This document shows, piece after piece, positions 8,145 through 17,145 of a stretch of 41,476 bases of DNA. The notes below the pieces were generated by a model. The model was not told where the DNA came from. It searched no databases and was given only the letters and a program-made list of their open reading frames with translations. The position numbers and the translations under genes were made by a program. This DNA comes from Streptomyces sp. Ru73 (lineage in GTDB: Bacteria > Actinomycetota > Actinomycetes > Streptomycetales > Streptomycetaceae). The stretch lies in contig NZ_PQSQ01000072.1 of NCBI RefSeq assembly GCF_002920575.1, forward strand, positions 1 to 41,476, written 5' to 3'. Within the stretch, counting starts at the first letter, position 1. The number at the start of each line of letters is the position of its first letter.

Positions 8145-9536
8145 ATGAGTGAGGCAGGCGGTTCCGTGCGGGGCCGCAACCCCGTCAGGCTGGACCAGGA
8201 CCGCGAAGCGCTGCGGGCCCGGCTACGGGGAAGCCCGTACGAGGGTGTGAAGTTCCCGCCGCCACGGGAGTTCTCGTCGCAGGACGCACACCAGGCCATG
8301 GACACCGTGCTGCGGCTCGGCCGGTACCTGTATCTGTCGGGGGCGTCCACGCGCCGCGTCGAGGCGGCGCTCGTGGCCGCAACCGCCGCGTGGGGGATGG
8401 GCGGTGTCTCCTTCGACCTGAGCACGCACTCGATCCAGTGCCAGTATGCGCCGACCACCGCGCGGGCGCTGCACCGTGTTCAGGTGCTCAGCGGTAACCC
8501 GGCCCAGCAACTCGCCGGTCTCATCGCGCTGGAGCGGCTGGCCGAGGGCGTCGTGCGCGGACGGGTCGGGGTCACCGAGGCTGCCCGACGCCTGGATGTC
8601 CTCGCGGCAGGCAGCGCCGCGTGGCCCTGGTGGGTGACCGTCCTCGGCGCCGCGCTGCTGGCGTCGATGCTCTGCCTGCTGGCCGGCGGGTCGGTGGCGG
8701 CGGCGCTGCTCTCCCCGGTGCTCGCGGTCGCGGTCCAGGGAGCCGGCCGGATCCTGGGGCGGGGCGGTGCCCCGCCGTTCTTCGTCACCGCGTGCCAGAC
8801 GGTGATGGTGACGGTCGGTGCCGCGCTGCTGCCGCACTGGGGTGTACTCAGCGGGGCCGGGACCGTGAGCCTGGCGGCGGCGAACCTGATCCTGCTGCTG
8901 CCGATCTTCCAGGTCATCTCGTCGACCGAGGACTCGGTGCTCGGCTACTCCGCCATCGCGGCGGGCCGTCTCAGTACCATGCTCGTCCTGCTGGGCGCGA
9001 TCGTCGGCGGCGCGGCTCTGGCCGCGCCGCTCATCAGTCAACTCGACACGGACCTACGCAACACGGCGTTCCGGGCCCTGCCTTTCGCGCTCACGCTGGT
9101 CACCAGTTCGGTCGGTGCGATCGGCAACGCCGTATTCATGGGCGGTCCGCCCCGGCTCATCCCCTGGGCGGTGGCGACCGCACTGTGCGGCGCGTGCGCC
9201 AATGTGCTGCTCCTGCGCGAAGCCGGAATGCCCACCGCGCTCGCCGCACTGTGCGCCACCGCGCTCATGGGCGTCCTCGCCGCGGCGATCGCTCCCCCAC
9301 TCCGGCTGTCCGCCCGGGCCCTCGTACTGCCGGGCCTCGCCGGCGCCGTGCTCCCGGGCCCCGACGCCTACCGCAGCCTGCTCCACCTCGGCCTCGGCCT
9401 GTCGGACGCGCCGCGCTACGCCGCCACGGTGCTGGTGATCGTCCTGTGCATCGGCCTCGGCACCACCCTCGGCGCTCTCCTCGGCGACATCGGCTACCGC
9501 TGGACCACCGCCCTCACCCGCCTGCACCTGCGCTGA
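8145..9536 (+). CDS. ThrE-type threonine/serine exporter family membrane protein
   Basis: A 463-residue protein starting best at ATG 8145 (MSEAGGSVRGRN). The N-terminal cytosolic domain (residues about 40-165: MDTVLRLGRYLYLSGASTRR, VEAALVAATAAWGMGG) is the ThrE/DUF1212 domain. It is followed by about ten hydrophobic segments covering the ThrE and ThrE_2 membrane parts. The motif GASTRRVE with a following FDLSTHSIQ region is typical of single-chain ThrE proteins, which export threonine, serine or small peptides driven by the proton gradient. It stands alone; a hairpin terminator follows directly. Confidence 0.85.
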   Translation: MSEAGGSVRGRNPVRLDQDREALRARLRGSPYEGVKFPPPREFSSQDAHQAMDTVLRLGRYLYLSGASTRRVEAALVAATAAWGMGGVSFDLSTHSIQCQYAPTTARALHRVQVLSGNPAQQLAGLIALERLAEGVVRGRVGVTEAARRLDVLAAGSAAWPWWVTVLGAALLASMLCLLAGGSVAAALLSPVLAVAVQGAGRILGRGGAPPFFVTACQTVMVTVGAALLPHWGVLSGAGTVSLAAANLILLLPIFQVISSTEDSVLGYSAIAAGRLSTMLVLLGAIVGGAALAAPLISQLDTDLRNTAFRALPFALTLVTSSVGAIGNAVFMGGPPRLIPWAVATALCGACANVLLLREAGMPTALAALCATALMGVLAAAIAPPLRLSARALVLPGLAGAVLPGPDAYRSLLHLGLGLSDAPRYAATVLVIVLCIGLGTTLGALLGDIGYRWTTALTRLHLR

Positions 9537-9544
9537 CCCGCACA

Positions 9545-9570
9545 CGCCCGCCAGCAGGCACCGGCGGGCG
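9545..9570 (+). terminator. Hairpin after the ThrE gene
   Basis: CGCCCGCC (9545-9552) pairs exactly with GGCGGGCG (9563-9570) over a 10-base loop, 9 bases after the stop at 9536. There is no U-tract, as is common in Streptomyces terminators. Confidence 0.6.
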
Positions 9571-9733
9571 GCCGTCAGCGGGCCGGGGACTGTCCACCTC
9601 CTTCGAGGACTCCCGCTTCCTCCCCGGAATACGGGCCCCTGAACACGCGCAGCCGCGCGGGAGTGATGGCACTGCCGGCGGCCGCAACTTCGGTGGCCTT
9701 CGGCGATGTCCCGCGCGGCCGCGCCCATCCCCG

Positions 9734-9975
9734 CTACGGAACCTGTGGCCCGTCCACCACGCCCTGGGCCGTCCAGGTCTTCACGACGCGTTCGTGGCCG
9801 TCGGTGTCCACGATCAGGCGGATGATCACGGTCGGGTTGCTGCCATAAGCGGCCGACCCATTCGGTGTACCGGGCCCGGGCAGTTTGCTCCGCAGTCCAC
9901 TCCCCCTCGACTGCCGCACCGCCCGGAGTGAACTGCAGCCGCGCAACGTACTTGGTCCCACCGACGTTCTCCTCA
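9734..9975 (-). pseudogene. Conserved-looking hypothetical gene with one frameshift
   Basis: Minus-strand codons from about 9966 read GGTKYVARLQFTPGGAAVEG, EWTAEQTARARYTEWVGR. After one extra T near 9845 the protein continues in the next frame as YGSNPTVIIRLIVDTDGHER, VVKTWTAQGVVDGPQVP, then TAG at 9734. Removing one base restores a continuous, well-biased frame, so this is either a recent mutation or a sequencing error. No start codon is obvious upstream. Family unknown; short proteins with this WTA...Y...WV...V.R.. pattern occur beside mobile elements, but I cannot name them. Confidence 0.5.
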
Positions 9976-10054
9976 CCACATCCGCTCTCACCGGTGATCT
10001 CACCGGTGCGCCGGATCAGCCGGCCGCCGGCTCGTTGCCCTGCCCGAACCGCGG

Positions 10055-10106
10055 GACGTCGACCGGATCGAGGTCCGCGCGACGTCGGCCGGATCGAGGT
10101 CCGCGC
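10055..10106. repeat. 26-base tandem duplication
   Basis: Two copies, 10055-10080 and 10081-10106, differ at one base (GACGTCGACC versus GACGTCGGCC, followed by identical sequence). Because 26 is not a multiple of 3, the duplication changes reading frame in any gene that spans it. Confidence 0.8.
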
Positions 10107-10147
10107 GGAGGCGGAGCAGCCAACCCGGGCCCGTCAACACCCAGACC

Positions 10148-10489
10148 GTGGACTGTCCCGTCGTCGGCTTCACCGGCCCGGCGACGCGACCGCGGCACCT
10201 TGTCGTACGGCTACCCGACGGGCGGATCATGCGCTCGCAGGCACTCACCGGACGAATCGCGGCCGAGGCCACCGCCCATCTGGCCGTGGCCGGCGCTGGG
10301 CGCCGCGCCCGCACACGTGACGGCGAGACGTACACGAATGCCGGCCCCGGGCTCGTCGTCGAGGCCGCCGCAGGGACCACCAGGCATACCGTCGCCACGA
10401 TCACGCGGGTTTTCTCGGTAGAGCCGGGCGGCAGTGGCGTCGGCTGGAGATCCCGGAGCCGATTTCGGAGCTGTTCGAGTGGCGACTAA
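10148..10489 (+). CDS. Uncertain open frame, function unknown
   Basis: From GTG 10148 the frame codes DCPVVGFTGPATRPRHLVVR, LPDGRIMRSQALTGRIAAEA and further to TAA 10487-10489, with G/C-rich third positions. There is no ribosome binding site, and the tandem duplication lies just upstream, so it may be the surviving 3' part of a broken gene. No domain recognised. Confidence 0.25.
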   Translation: MDCPVVGFTGPATRPRHLVVRLPDGRIMRSQALTGRIAAEATAHLAVAGAGRRARTRDGETYTNAGPGLVVEAAAGTTRHTVATITRVFSVEPGGSGVGWRSRSRFRSCSSGD

Positions 10490-10570
10490 ACGATCATGGA
10501 TTTCGCCACTGGCACAGGCGGTAGTTGTGCCCTGAACACACGCGCCAAACCGAACAAGAAGGGGCTGTTC

Positions 10571-10972
10571 ATGCTGAGAAAGAGGCACCTGGGGCGCATC
10601 GCCACGATTGCTGTCGCCTGCGTACTCGCTGCGCCCGGCGCCACCGCGGCGGCAGACACCTCCGCAGCTCAGGCACCCGAAGCCGCTCCCAACTGTAGGG
10701 CCACTGTCGGGAACCCCAACGGCACCTCAGCGTGGGACCACAGCTGGGCAGACGCCTACAGGAAGCGCCACCAGTTCAATCAGAACGGCCCGTACTTGCC
10801 CAGCAGGGCCTGCATTGGCGACTGGCTGACGAAGGAAGTGGTGGCGGGCGAATTTGACTGCTCCGCGACCCACTGTGTCAACGCGGAGCACATCTGGGGC
10901 GGCGAGTACCGCTACTTCCGCAAGCTGACGAATGGGCAGTACATCAACGAGAAGGACATCGCCTGGCACTAG
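10571..10972 (+). CDS. Small secreted cysteine-containing protein
   Basis: A 133-residue protein starting at ATG 10571 behind AAGAAGGGG. The signal peptide is MLRKRHLGRIATIAVACV followed by a LAAPGATAAA cleavage region. The mature part has four cysteines (NCRATVGN, RACIGDWL, FDCSATHC), enough for two disulfides, and is rich in Trp, Tyr and His (AWDHSWADAYRKRHQF, HIWGGEYRYF). It is probably exported by Sec and folded outside the cell. No enzyme motif recognised. Its stop overlaps the stop of the opposite gene by 4 bases (10969-10972). Confidence 0.7.
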   Translation: MLRKRHLGRIATIAVACVLAAPGATAAADTSAAQAPEAAPNCRATVGNPNGTSAWDHSWADAYRKRHQFNQNGPYLPSRACIGDWLTKEVVAGEFDCSATHCVNAEHIWGGEYRYFRKLTNGQYINEKDIAWH

Positions 10973-11340
10973 TCGCGGTCGGAACGCCGCGCTGGCGGGG
11001 CGCTGGAAACGCGGGCAATCCAGCGCTCGCCGTCGCTGTGCGCCCGGTCGTGCTCGACCGGCAGCAGGCAGTAGAACGCGGCGTCCGTCTCGACCTCGAA
11101 GCGGCATGTGGGCTCGTGCGTGACGCGGCGGACACCGTCGCCCCACGTGAGCCACCAGTTCGTCACGTCGTCGTGGGCGCGGTCCTGCGCCTGGGCGAGC
11201 GCCATGTGCAGCCCGGCGTGCTGGTCTTCCAGCTCGCACTCCATGACGGGCTTGACCTCGTGCGCCGCCCCGGGGAGGCCGTTCAGGCGCTCGATCTCGG
11301 CGGGGGTGAGGGCGACTTCGGGCGTAGTGCAGTACGGCAT
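10969..11340 (-). CDS. Small protein with two Cys-x5-His-x3-His motifs, probably metal-binding
   Basis: A 123-residue protein from ATG 11340 with ribosome binding site AGAGGAC six bases upstream. It contains the same motif twice: CELEDQHAGLH and CLLPVEHDRAH, each Cys-x5-His-x3-His. A further Cys (TCRFEVE) precedes the second motif, which is followed by a Trp (DGERW); another Trp cluster (NWWLTWG) follows the first. The repeat suggests an internal duplication forming two zinc sites. There is no signal peptide, so it is cytosolic. I know of no named family. It is convergent with the secreted-protein gene. Confidence 0.65.
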   Translation of the reverse strand: MPYCTTPEVALTPAEIERLNGLPGAAHEVKPVMECELEDQHAGLHMALAQAQDRAHDDVTNWWLTWGDGVRRVTHEPTCRFEVETDAAFYCLLPVEHDRAHSDGERWIARVSSAPPARRSDRD

Positions 11341-11530
11341 TGCTGTCCTCTCGGGGGCTGACCTCTGGTGCGGCCTTGCTCGTCGCACAGTAGGGGCCGG
11401 CACTGACACCGAGGGGATACTGGCTCAGTCCGCGGCGGCGGGCCCTGTGTGCCCGTACAGATGGATGCGCGCGCCAGGCGCCCGGGGACGCGCCATGGCT
11501 CTCCGGGCCCGATGACGTTGTGGCAGCGGT

Positions 11531-11656
11531 TCAGCCCCCCTCCGCCATCGTGAGCACGGTCGTGTCGTCGGCACCGTGGATCGTGAGGGACACGTGGCCG
11601 GGTTCGATCTCGTGCAGCTTCGTCATGGCGGAGACGACGGCGCCCGCCCGCACCAT
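11531..11656 (-). CDS. Possible 41-residue small protein
   Basis: ATG 11656 opens MVRAGAVVSAMTKLHEIEPG and the frame closes with HVSLTIHGADDTTVLTMAEG at TGA 11531. The strand-like VSLTIHG and TTVLTM segments look like a small folded domain and codon bias is good. The ribosome binding site is weak. It lies 29 bases downstream of the small membrane-protein gene at 11686-12048 on the same strand, so the two may be cotranscribed. Confidence 0.35.
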   Translation of the reverse strand: MVRAGAVVSAMTKLHEIEPGHVSLTIHGADDTTVLTMAEGG

Positions 11657-11685
11657 GGTTCGGTCCGGGCGGGCGCTTCACACGA

Positions 11686-12048
11686 TCAGGGGGTCGGTCC
11701 GCCGACGTCGCCCCCGGTGCCTCCGCCCCTCGTGCTGCCCTCGTCGATCGGCGTGTCCCGGGTCTGATCCGGGATCGGCGTCTGGGCGGGGCGCGTCGGT
11801 TCCTGCGTCGGTTCCTGCGTGAGCTCCGAGGTCGTCGTCGGCTTCGGTGACGGCGACGTCGAACCGCCGCCGTCGCGGTCGACCAGGCCGGGGACGAGGG
11901 TCGCCGAGGCGATCAGGAGGTTCGCGGCGAGCAGCGCCAGGACGACGAGGAGCGCACGGCGCCGGGCGGAGATGCAGGCCGCCTTGCACAGGGGCGCGCA
12001 CACGGGCGTGGGGGTGGGTGCGGTGGTGGGTGCGGTGGTGTCGGCCAC
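11686..12048 (-). CDS. Small single-pass membrane protein with Thr/Pro-rich tail
   Basis: A 120-residue protein from GTG 12048. The N-terminus is Thr/Pro-rich with three cysteines (VCAPLCKAAC). One transmembrane helix follows (RRRALLVVLALLAANLLIAS), then a long Ser/Thr/Pro/Glu-rich tail with short repeats (TQEPTQEPT). The positive RRR before the helix puts the N-terminus inside and the tail outside. Such genes are frequent in Streptomyces plasmids and integrative elements, but no transfer genes are visible here. Confidence 0.5.
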   Translation of the reverse strand: MADTTAPTTAPTPTPVCAPLCKAACISARRRALLVVLALLAANLLIASATLVPGLVDRDGGGSTSPSPKPTTTSELTQEPTQEPTRPAQTPIPDQTRDTPIDEGSTRGGGTGGDVGGPTP

Positions 12049-12118
12049 GGGCCGGCCCTTCCGGGAGTTCGGGTTGGGAGCGGCGACCGTGGCCGAGGGC
12101 GACGCCTTGCGTCCCGCG

Positions 12119-12372
12119 TTACTTGGAGAGGCGGACCGGCGGCGGGGCGACCCTCACGGGCGCCGCCGGGGCCTTCGGGGCGGCCGGCGCCTTCGCGGTG
12201 GGCGCCTTCGGCTTCGCCGCCGGATGCTTCTTCTTCGAGCTGCCCGACCCCGACGCGGCGTGCCCACCGCCGCCGTCAGCCGGCGCCCCGCTCTGCCCGG
12301 CCGGGTAGACGACGCACGGGCGCGCCGCGTACGCGGGCACCAGGTCCCCAGCCTTCGAGCGGACCGTCGGGC
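12119..12372 (-). pseudogene. 3' part of a hypothetical gene with an Ala/Pro/Lys-rich tail
   Basis: The minus-strand frame reads LICPTVRSKAGDLVPAYAAR, PCVVYPAGQSG, then a low-complexity tail of KKKHPAAKPKAPTAKAPAAP type ending VRLSK. Upstream of about 12372 the frame has a different character and no ribosome binding site, so the 5' end seems to be missing. The lysine/alanine/proline tail resembles flexible nucleic-acid-binding tails. Confidence 0.35.
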
Positions 12373-12519
12373 AGATGAGACGAGCAAAGGCCGTACGACC
12401 CCAGATTGGACTCAAGTGGTCAACGGGCAGCTGCAAAGCCTGTCCACAACGCGCCCTCGATGCCGACGGCCGACCACGACAGCCCCCCCGGGGCCGTCGC
12501 CCCGTCGGTGGTCATCGAC

Positions 12520-12962
12520 ACTACGTCCACGGCGGCCCGAGCCCGTACTCGGCAAAGAGGGCCTCCAGGGCGACGCGGCGCTCGGTGTATGGGCGGCCGG
12601 TGAGGTCGGCACCGTGGTGGAGGAGGTCGAAGGCGACGAAGTGGGCCGGGTGCTGCTCGGCCAGGCGCGCGGCGGTTCAGCCACCGGGTGAGGTAGTCGA
12701 AGGCGAGGCGGCCGTCCGCTCAGACGACCACCTCGCCGTCCAGGATGACGTCGTACGGCAGCTGCTCGGCCGCCGCGGCAACCAGCTCGGGGAAGGCGGC
12801 GGTGAGGTCAGTGCCATGCCGGGAGCGCAGCAACGTCCGCTCCTGGTCGCGGCCGAGCAGGACACGGAAGCCGTCCCACTTCGGCTCCGCCGCCCACCCC
12901 GCCGGCAGCGCGAAGGTGTCGACCGGCTGGGTGAGCATCGGCTCGCCGGGCATCCGCACCAT
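12520..12962 (-). pseudogene. ATP-dependent DNA ligase, broken and truncated
   Basis: From ATG 12962 the protein reads MVRMPGEPMLTQPVDTFALP, AGWAAEPKWDGFRVLLGRDQ, with the nucleotidyl-lysine motif KWDGFR (KxDG). It then gives RHGTDLTAAFPELVAAAAEQ and DVILDGEVVV (ligase motif III) before a TGA at 12720-12722. Beyond it, in a shifted frame, the family sequence goes on: RLAEQHPAHFVAFDLLHHGA, DLTGRPYTERRVALEALFAE. The nick-sealing C-terminal OB domain is absent. In intact form such LigC/LigD-like ligases repair DNA ends. One stop, one frameshift and a missing 3' half mean loss of function. Confidence 0.75.
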
Positions 12963-13065
12963 GACCGAGACCTACCACGCACCGGGGCAGGCCCCGCGGC
13001 GTAATCAGGTGACCCGAGCGTCACAGGGTCTTGTCTTCCCGCCCGCCTAAGGTCTGCCTCCAGGC

Positions 13066-13731
13066 TCACTCCGTTGTGGTGACCGGGCCGACGAAGGTGC
13101 CCGGGCGAGTGGCGCCCGACTGATCCAGCAGGGCGCCGCCGTACGGCCAGTCCAGCACGAGGTCCCGGCGCTCGTTCGGCGGCGTGATCACTACCTGGTG
13201 CGGTGCGAACTTCCGGTCGTCCTCGCGGGTGGAGGCCAGGAAGGTGATGTCGAAGACGGCCTTCCCGCCGGCGTCGAGCCGGACGGACGCCGGCTTCTTG
13301 CTGCTGCGCCGCAGGTCCCACGTGCTGCCGTGGGCGGTCTGGAGCTGGACGCCGGGAAAGCCGGCCAGGGTGCACCCGGATGTGCCGGTGTTGGTCAGCA
13401 CCACCCGGGCGGTCTGCTGTCCGTCGTAGTCCATGTCCGGGCCGCCCTCGAAGGTCGACCAGGCGGCCCCCAGGTGGTCGCTGGTGCACCGGCGTGCCGA
13501 GGAGGAGCCCTCGGAGGCGTTGCCCGCCTTGGCTTCGGCTGCCTTGCCGGAGCCGCCCGGGTCGGCGGTGGGCGTGCCGCCGGGGTGGACGGGCGTGGCG
13601 GCCGGGGACGGGTCCCCCTTGGCACCGGTCGCGGTGTCGCCGCCGCAGGCGGTGAGCGAGAACGCCGCAGCGGCGATCAGCGAGGCCGCCGCGACGGTGC
13701 GGGTACGACGAACAGCGGTCATGCGCGACAT
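13066..13731 (-). CDS. DUF4232 lipoprotein
   Basis: A 221-residue protein from ATG 13731, preceded by AGGGGG. Signal and lipobox: AVRRTRTVAAASLIAAAAFS then LTAC with Cys29. A Gly/Pro/Ala/Thr linker (residues 30-75) leads to the DUF4232 domain: CTSDHLGAAWSTFEGGPDMD, RVVLTNTGTSGCTLAGFPGV, then alternating strands ending PYGGALLDQSGATRPGTFVG. Two conserved cysteines likely form a disulfide. The family is common on the outer face of the actinobacterial membrane; its role is unknown. It is a lone gene. Confidence 0.85.
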   Translation of the reverse strand: MSRMTAVRRTRTVAAASLIAAAAFSLTACGGDTATGAKGDPSPAATPVHPGGTPTADPGGSGKAAEAKAGNASEGSSSARRCTSDHLGAAWSTFEGGPDMDYDGQQTARVVLTNTGTSGCTLAGFPGVQLQTAHGSTWDLRRSSKKPASVRLDAGGKAVFDITFLASTREDDRKFAPHQVVITPPNERRDLVLDWPYGGALLDQSGATRPGTFVGPVTTTE

Positions 13732-13854
13732 GGGACCCCCTGGTGGTTGAAGTGCGCCCGGGACGCGGTGCCTTCCGCGTCCTGCACACCACCCTGTGCG
13801 CCGCCGCTGATGATCGACTAATCCTTGACTAACGCCTCCCTGGCACCGCCCCGC

Positions 13855-13873
13855 GCCCTCGCGTGACGAGGGC
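13855..13873. terminator. Hairpin, 7-base stem
   Basis: GCCCTCG (13855-13861) and CGAGGGC (13867-13873) form an exact stem over CGTGA. With the next hairpin it may shield the region upstream of the DUF4232 gene from read-through. Confidence 0.4.
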
Positions 13874-13895
13874 CCGGCTACCCGCCTCGAACAGC

Positions 13896-13928
13896 ACCGC
13901 CCGCCTGGGACGTCCCCGGGCGGGCGGT
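13896..13928. terminator. Hairpin, 10-base stem
   Basis: ACCGCCCGCC (13896-13905) and GGCGGGCGGT (13919-13928) pair exactly over a 13-base loop. No plus-strand gene ends just before it, so which transcript it stops is unclear. Confidence 0.45.
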
Positions 13929-14621
13929 CAGCCGGGCGGGCGCACGCCACTGGGCTGCCGACGACGAGCGCGACCCGGTCGGCACGGCCCGCAGCGCACC
14001 ACCCACCACCCGCCTCTTCCACACCCGCCGCATCCTCCCCGCACCGATCCCCGCCCTCCCCCACCCCGTCCTGTAGAAGCAGCACCACAGCAGGGAAGAG
14101 CCGACCGTTCCCGTGCGGTCACGCCGCGGACAGTACGACCTCTCGGCCTACCGCCCGCACATCCACCGGCTCCGGCGCGAACCTGCCGGCCAATCCCCCG
14201 ACTCGCCGAGCAGCTCCGGTTGTCCGGACGTAGCACGGGGCATGCAGACGGCAGAGTGGTGGCTGTGTCATTTTCCGAGGGCTCTGGCCCACTTCTCGCT
14301 CCGCGGGCTCTGGTCCACTTCTTGTGGTCCGGTGACGCTCGGTTACGCCAACGGGACTCGTTCGCGGCAGGGAACGCTGGCGCGCCCTGCCGTGGCCGGC
14401 ATGCTTCCTGGTCCGGCAGGAGCCGTCGTCACCGCTGGGCTGTTCGGAACAGTCCGCAGATGCTGCGGTTCGGCGCGCGCCCGTCGCGAAGGTCTCGGGC
14501 CCGCCGCGCTGAGCGTCGCGTGGTCCGCGAGAGCGGGCAACGATAGCGCAGAAGACGTGTCGTCATACCCACATCCTGGAATCCAGGGTGGAGTTGTACG
14601 GTCCGGGAGGATACTGCTTCC

Positions 14622-16925
14622 GTGGCGCATTGGGAGTGGGCCAGGGGCAGTATGCGGCATGAGCCCACCGGTTTCATCGGCCGAGCGGCGGAGCTCGCCG
14701 GAGTCGCGAGGGCCGTTGCGCTGGCGCGGGTCATCACGCTGACGGGGCCCGGTGGAGTGGGCAAGACCCGTATTGCCCTGCGGGCCGCACAGCAGCTGAG
14801 CGTCGACTTTCCCGACGGTGTCAGCATCGCCGAACTCAGTGGTCTGCGGGATGCGGAATTCCTGCCGCACACCGTGGCCTCCGCTGCGGGCCTGCCCGAG
14901 ATTGCGGCACAGTCGGCGATGGACCGGGTCATCGAGTACTTCGCGGACAAGCGAGCGCTGCTGGTGCTCGACACCTGCGAGCACCTCGTGGACGCCGTGG
15001 CCATGTTCGCCGACATCCTCGTCCACAGTTCCGCCCGGCTGGTCCTGCTGCTGACCAGCAGACAGCCGGTGGCGCTGGCCGGCGAGTACGTGCTGCCGGT
15101 ACCGCCCCTGCCCGAGCCGGATGCGGAGGCGGCGGAGAGCACCAACGACGCCGTGGCGCTGTTCGCCGCCCGGGCCAGGGCCGCCTGCCCCTCCTTCGTC
15201 TTCAGCGACGACAATCGCGCCGAGGTCATCGCGGTATGCCGCCGCGTCGACTGCATGCCGCTGGCCATCGAACTCGCTGCCGTACGGCTGCGCACGCTCT
15301 CCCTGGAACAGATCCTGCGCCGCCTCGACGACCGCTTCCAGCTGCTGACCGGCGTACGGTCCGCGCACGCCCGCCACCAGACGCTGCGCGCCACCATCGA
15401 GTGGAGCCACGATCTGTGCTCGCCGCACGAACAGGAACTGTGGGCACGGCTGTCGGTCTTCGCGGGCGGTTTCACGCTGGCGGCGGTGGAGGAGGTCTGC
15501 TCCGACGACGGGCTGGACGATGTCGATGTGATCGACGTACTCCTCGCCCTGGTGGACAAGTCGGTGGTGCAGCGCACCGACGGCGTCGAGGAGGACCGTT
15601 ACCGGATGCTCGACACGCTCCGGGAGTACGGTGCCGAGCGGCTGGCGCGGAGCGGCCGCACCGCCCATTACGCGCGGCGCCACCTGGATTTCTTCCTGCG
15701 GATGGCCACCCGCGCCGGCCAGGAGTGGATGGGCGACGACCAGGTCAGGTGGGGGGAGCGGCTCGCCGCCGACCTCGACAACTTCCGGGTGGCCATGGAC
15801 TGCGCCGTCGCACACCCGGGGGACGAGGCGGCACTGCGGCTGGTGAACGGCCTGTGGGGGCTGTGGCTGGGAAAGAGCAGGCTGACGGAGGCCCGGCGCT
15901 GGACGGACAAGGCCCTCGCGACTGAGGAGGAGGCGACGGCCGAGCACGGCAGGGCACTCTGGCACGGGTGCCTGTACGGACTGCTGCAGGCAGACCCGGC
16001 GGTCCGCGAACTGGTCCGCCGCTGCCGGGCGGTCGCCGAGCGACTGGACGACGACTTCCTACGGGCGCGCTCCACGATCGCGGAGGCGATCGATACGGCC
16101 CTGTGGGGAGACACGGACCAGGCGCTTGCGCTGTATGCACAGGCGAGAGAGCAGCTCGCGGCGACCGGCGACCAGTTTCTGCTGGCCGCCACCCGCACCG
16201 ACACCGCGGCGATCCACGCCGCGCACGGCGATCCCGTCCGGGCTCTGCAGGAGGTGGAGCACGGGCTGCGCTCCTTGGAACGCAGCCCGCAGGAGCGCTG
16301 GGTGCGGAACTACCTGCTGATCATGAAGGTGCTGTGCCTGTGGGCAGCGGGCGATCTGGACGGCAGCCGCGAACAAGGCCAATCCGTACTGCCCTCCATC
16401 GTCGAGCAGGGAGAGACGATGGGGATCGCCGCCGTGACGGAATACCTGTCCTGGGTGGCCTGCAAGAAAGAGGAGCACGAACTGGCCACGCTGCTGCTGG
16501 GCGGTGCGGGGGCCCTGTGGCGCAAGGTCGGCACACTGCTGTGGGGAGAACCCGGCCTGACGCACCTGCACAACGACATCGAGGGCACGCTGATGCTCAG
16601 CCTGGGCGCCGAGCACTTCACCGAGGTGTACGCGCAGGGGGCACGACTCCCCACCGAGGAACTGGTGGACGTGGCCTGTGGACGCACCCGCGGCCCCGGA
16701 TCGCTCCGGGCCACCGAGGACGGCAGCCCTCTCGGCCCTCTCACAGCTCGTGAGCGGCAGGTCGCCCGCCTCATCGCCGAGGGCCTCGCCAACCGCCAGA
16801 TCGCCGAGCGGTTGGTCATCTCCAAGCGCACGGCCGACACCCACGTCGAGCACATCCTGTCCAAGCTCGGCTTCAGCTCCCGCAACCAGGTCGCGGCGAT
16901 GGTCGCGGGCCTGAAGGAGAAATGA
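14622..16925 (+). CDS. LuxR-family regulator with AfsR/MalT-type ATPase domain
   Basis: A 767-residue protein from GTG 14622 (GGGAGG at 14605-14610); ATG 14652 behind AGGGG is an alternative start. A STAND ATPase core has Walker A GPGGVGKT at residues 42-49 and Walker B LLVLDTCEH at about 113-121, then RQPVALAGEYVLPVPPL and PLAIELAAVRLR (sensor/GLPL-like) blocks. The middle is a long helical TPR-like region (about 330-690). Residues 707-767 are a LuxR helix-turn-helix: LTARERQVARLIAEGLANRQ, IAERLVISKRTADTHVEHIL. It is likely an ATP-dependent switch that oligomerises on a signal and activates transcription. It is convergent with a paralogue at 17687-19885. Confidence 0.9.
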   Translation: MAHWEWARGSMRHEPTGFIGRAAELAGVARAVALARVITLTGPGGVGKTRIALRAAQQLSVDFPDGVSIAELSGLRDAEFLPHTVASAAGLPEIAAQSAMDRVIEYFADKRALLVLDTCEHLVDAVAMFADILVHSSARLVLLLTSRQPVALAGEYVLPVPPLPEPDAEAAESTNDAVALFAARARAACPSFVFSDDNRAEVIAVCRRVDCMPLAIELAAVRLRTLSLEQILRRLDDRFQLLTGVRSAHARHQTLRATIEWSHDLCSPHEQELWARLSVFAGGFTLAAVEEVCSDDGLDDVDVIDVLLALVDKSVVQRTDGVEEDRYRMLDTLREYGAERLARSGRTAHYARRHLDFFLRMATRAGQEWMGDDQVRWGERLAADLDNFRVAMDCAVAHPGDEAALRLVNGLWGLWLGKSRLTEARRWTDKALATEEEATAEHGRALWHGCLYGLLQADPAVRELVRRCRAVAERLDDDFLRARSTIAEAIDTALWGDTDQALALYAQAREQLAATGDQFLLAATRTDTAAIHAAHGDPVRALQEVEHGLRSLERSPQERWVRNYLLIMKVLCLWAAGDLDGSREQGQSVLPSIVEQGETMGIAAVTEYLSWVACKKEEHELATLLLGGAGALWRKVGTLLWGEPGLTHLHNDIEGTLMLSLGAEHFTEVYAQGARLPTEELVDVACGRTRGPGSLRATEDGSPLGPLTARERQVARLIAEGLANRQIAERLVISKRTADTHVEHILSKLGFSSRNQVAAMVAGLKEK

Positions 16926-17122
16926 CCAGCACCTCCTCACGGCGCAGAGACCACCGTGCCGGTGCCGGGCCGGGAGGCCGGAGCCACACCGCGGACGCGA
17001 CCACAACAGGTGGACCAAAGCCTCTCCGAGGATGTCGTTTCGAGGTGGGTTCGGAGTCACTCGCGATGCTTTTCATGATCAATGTCGATGAGTTTTGGTT
17101 TCACTCGGCAGTCTGCTCGTGC

Positions 17123-17145
17123 GGCCGGGCGGGGCAGCCCCGGCC
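17123..17145 (-). terminator. Hairpin after the minus-strand remnant
   Basis: GGCCGGG (17123-17129) pairs with CCCGGCC (17139-17145), just beyond the stop of the remnant on the minus strand. Confidence 0.4.

Larger units (their letters stand above)
13732..14621. other. 890-base gap with two strong hairpins and no supported gene
   Basis: Several open frames occur on both strands, but none has a domain or start signal. Two exact hairpins lie at 13855-13873 and 13896-13928. The 3' end should contain the promoter of the LuxR-type gene at 14622. Confidence 0.4.

Noticed and set aside
10148..10489. Reading the 26-base duplication as the cause of a simple frameshift
   Set aside because: Removing one unit does not give a continuous plausible protein, so the duplication alone does not explain the broken frame.
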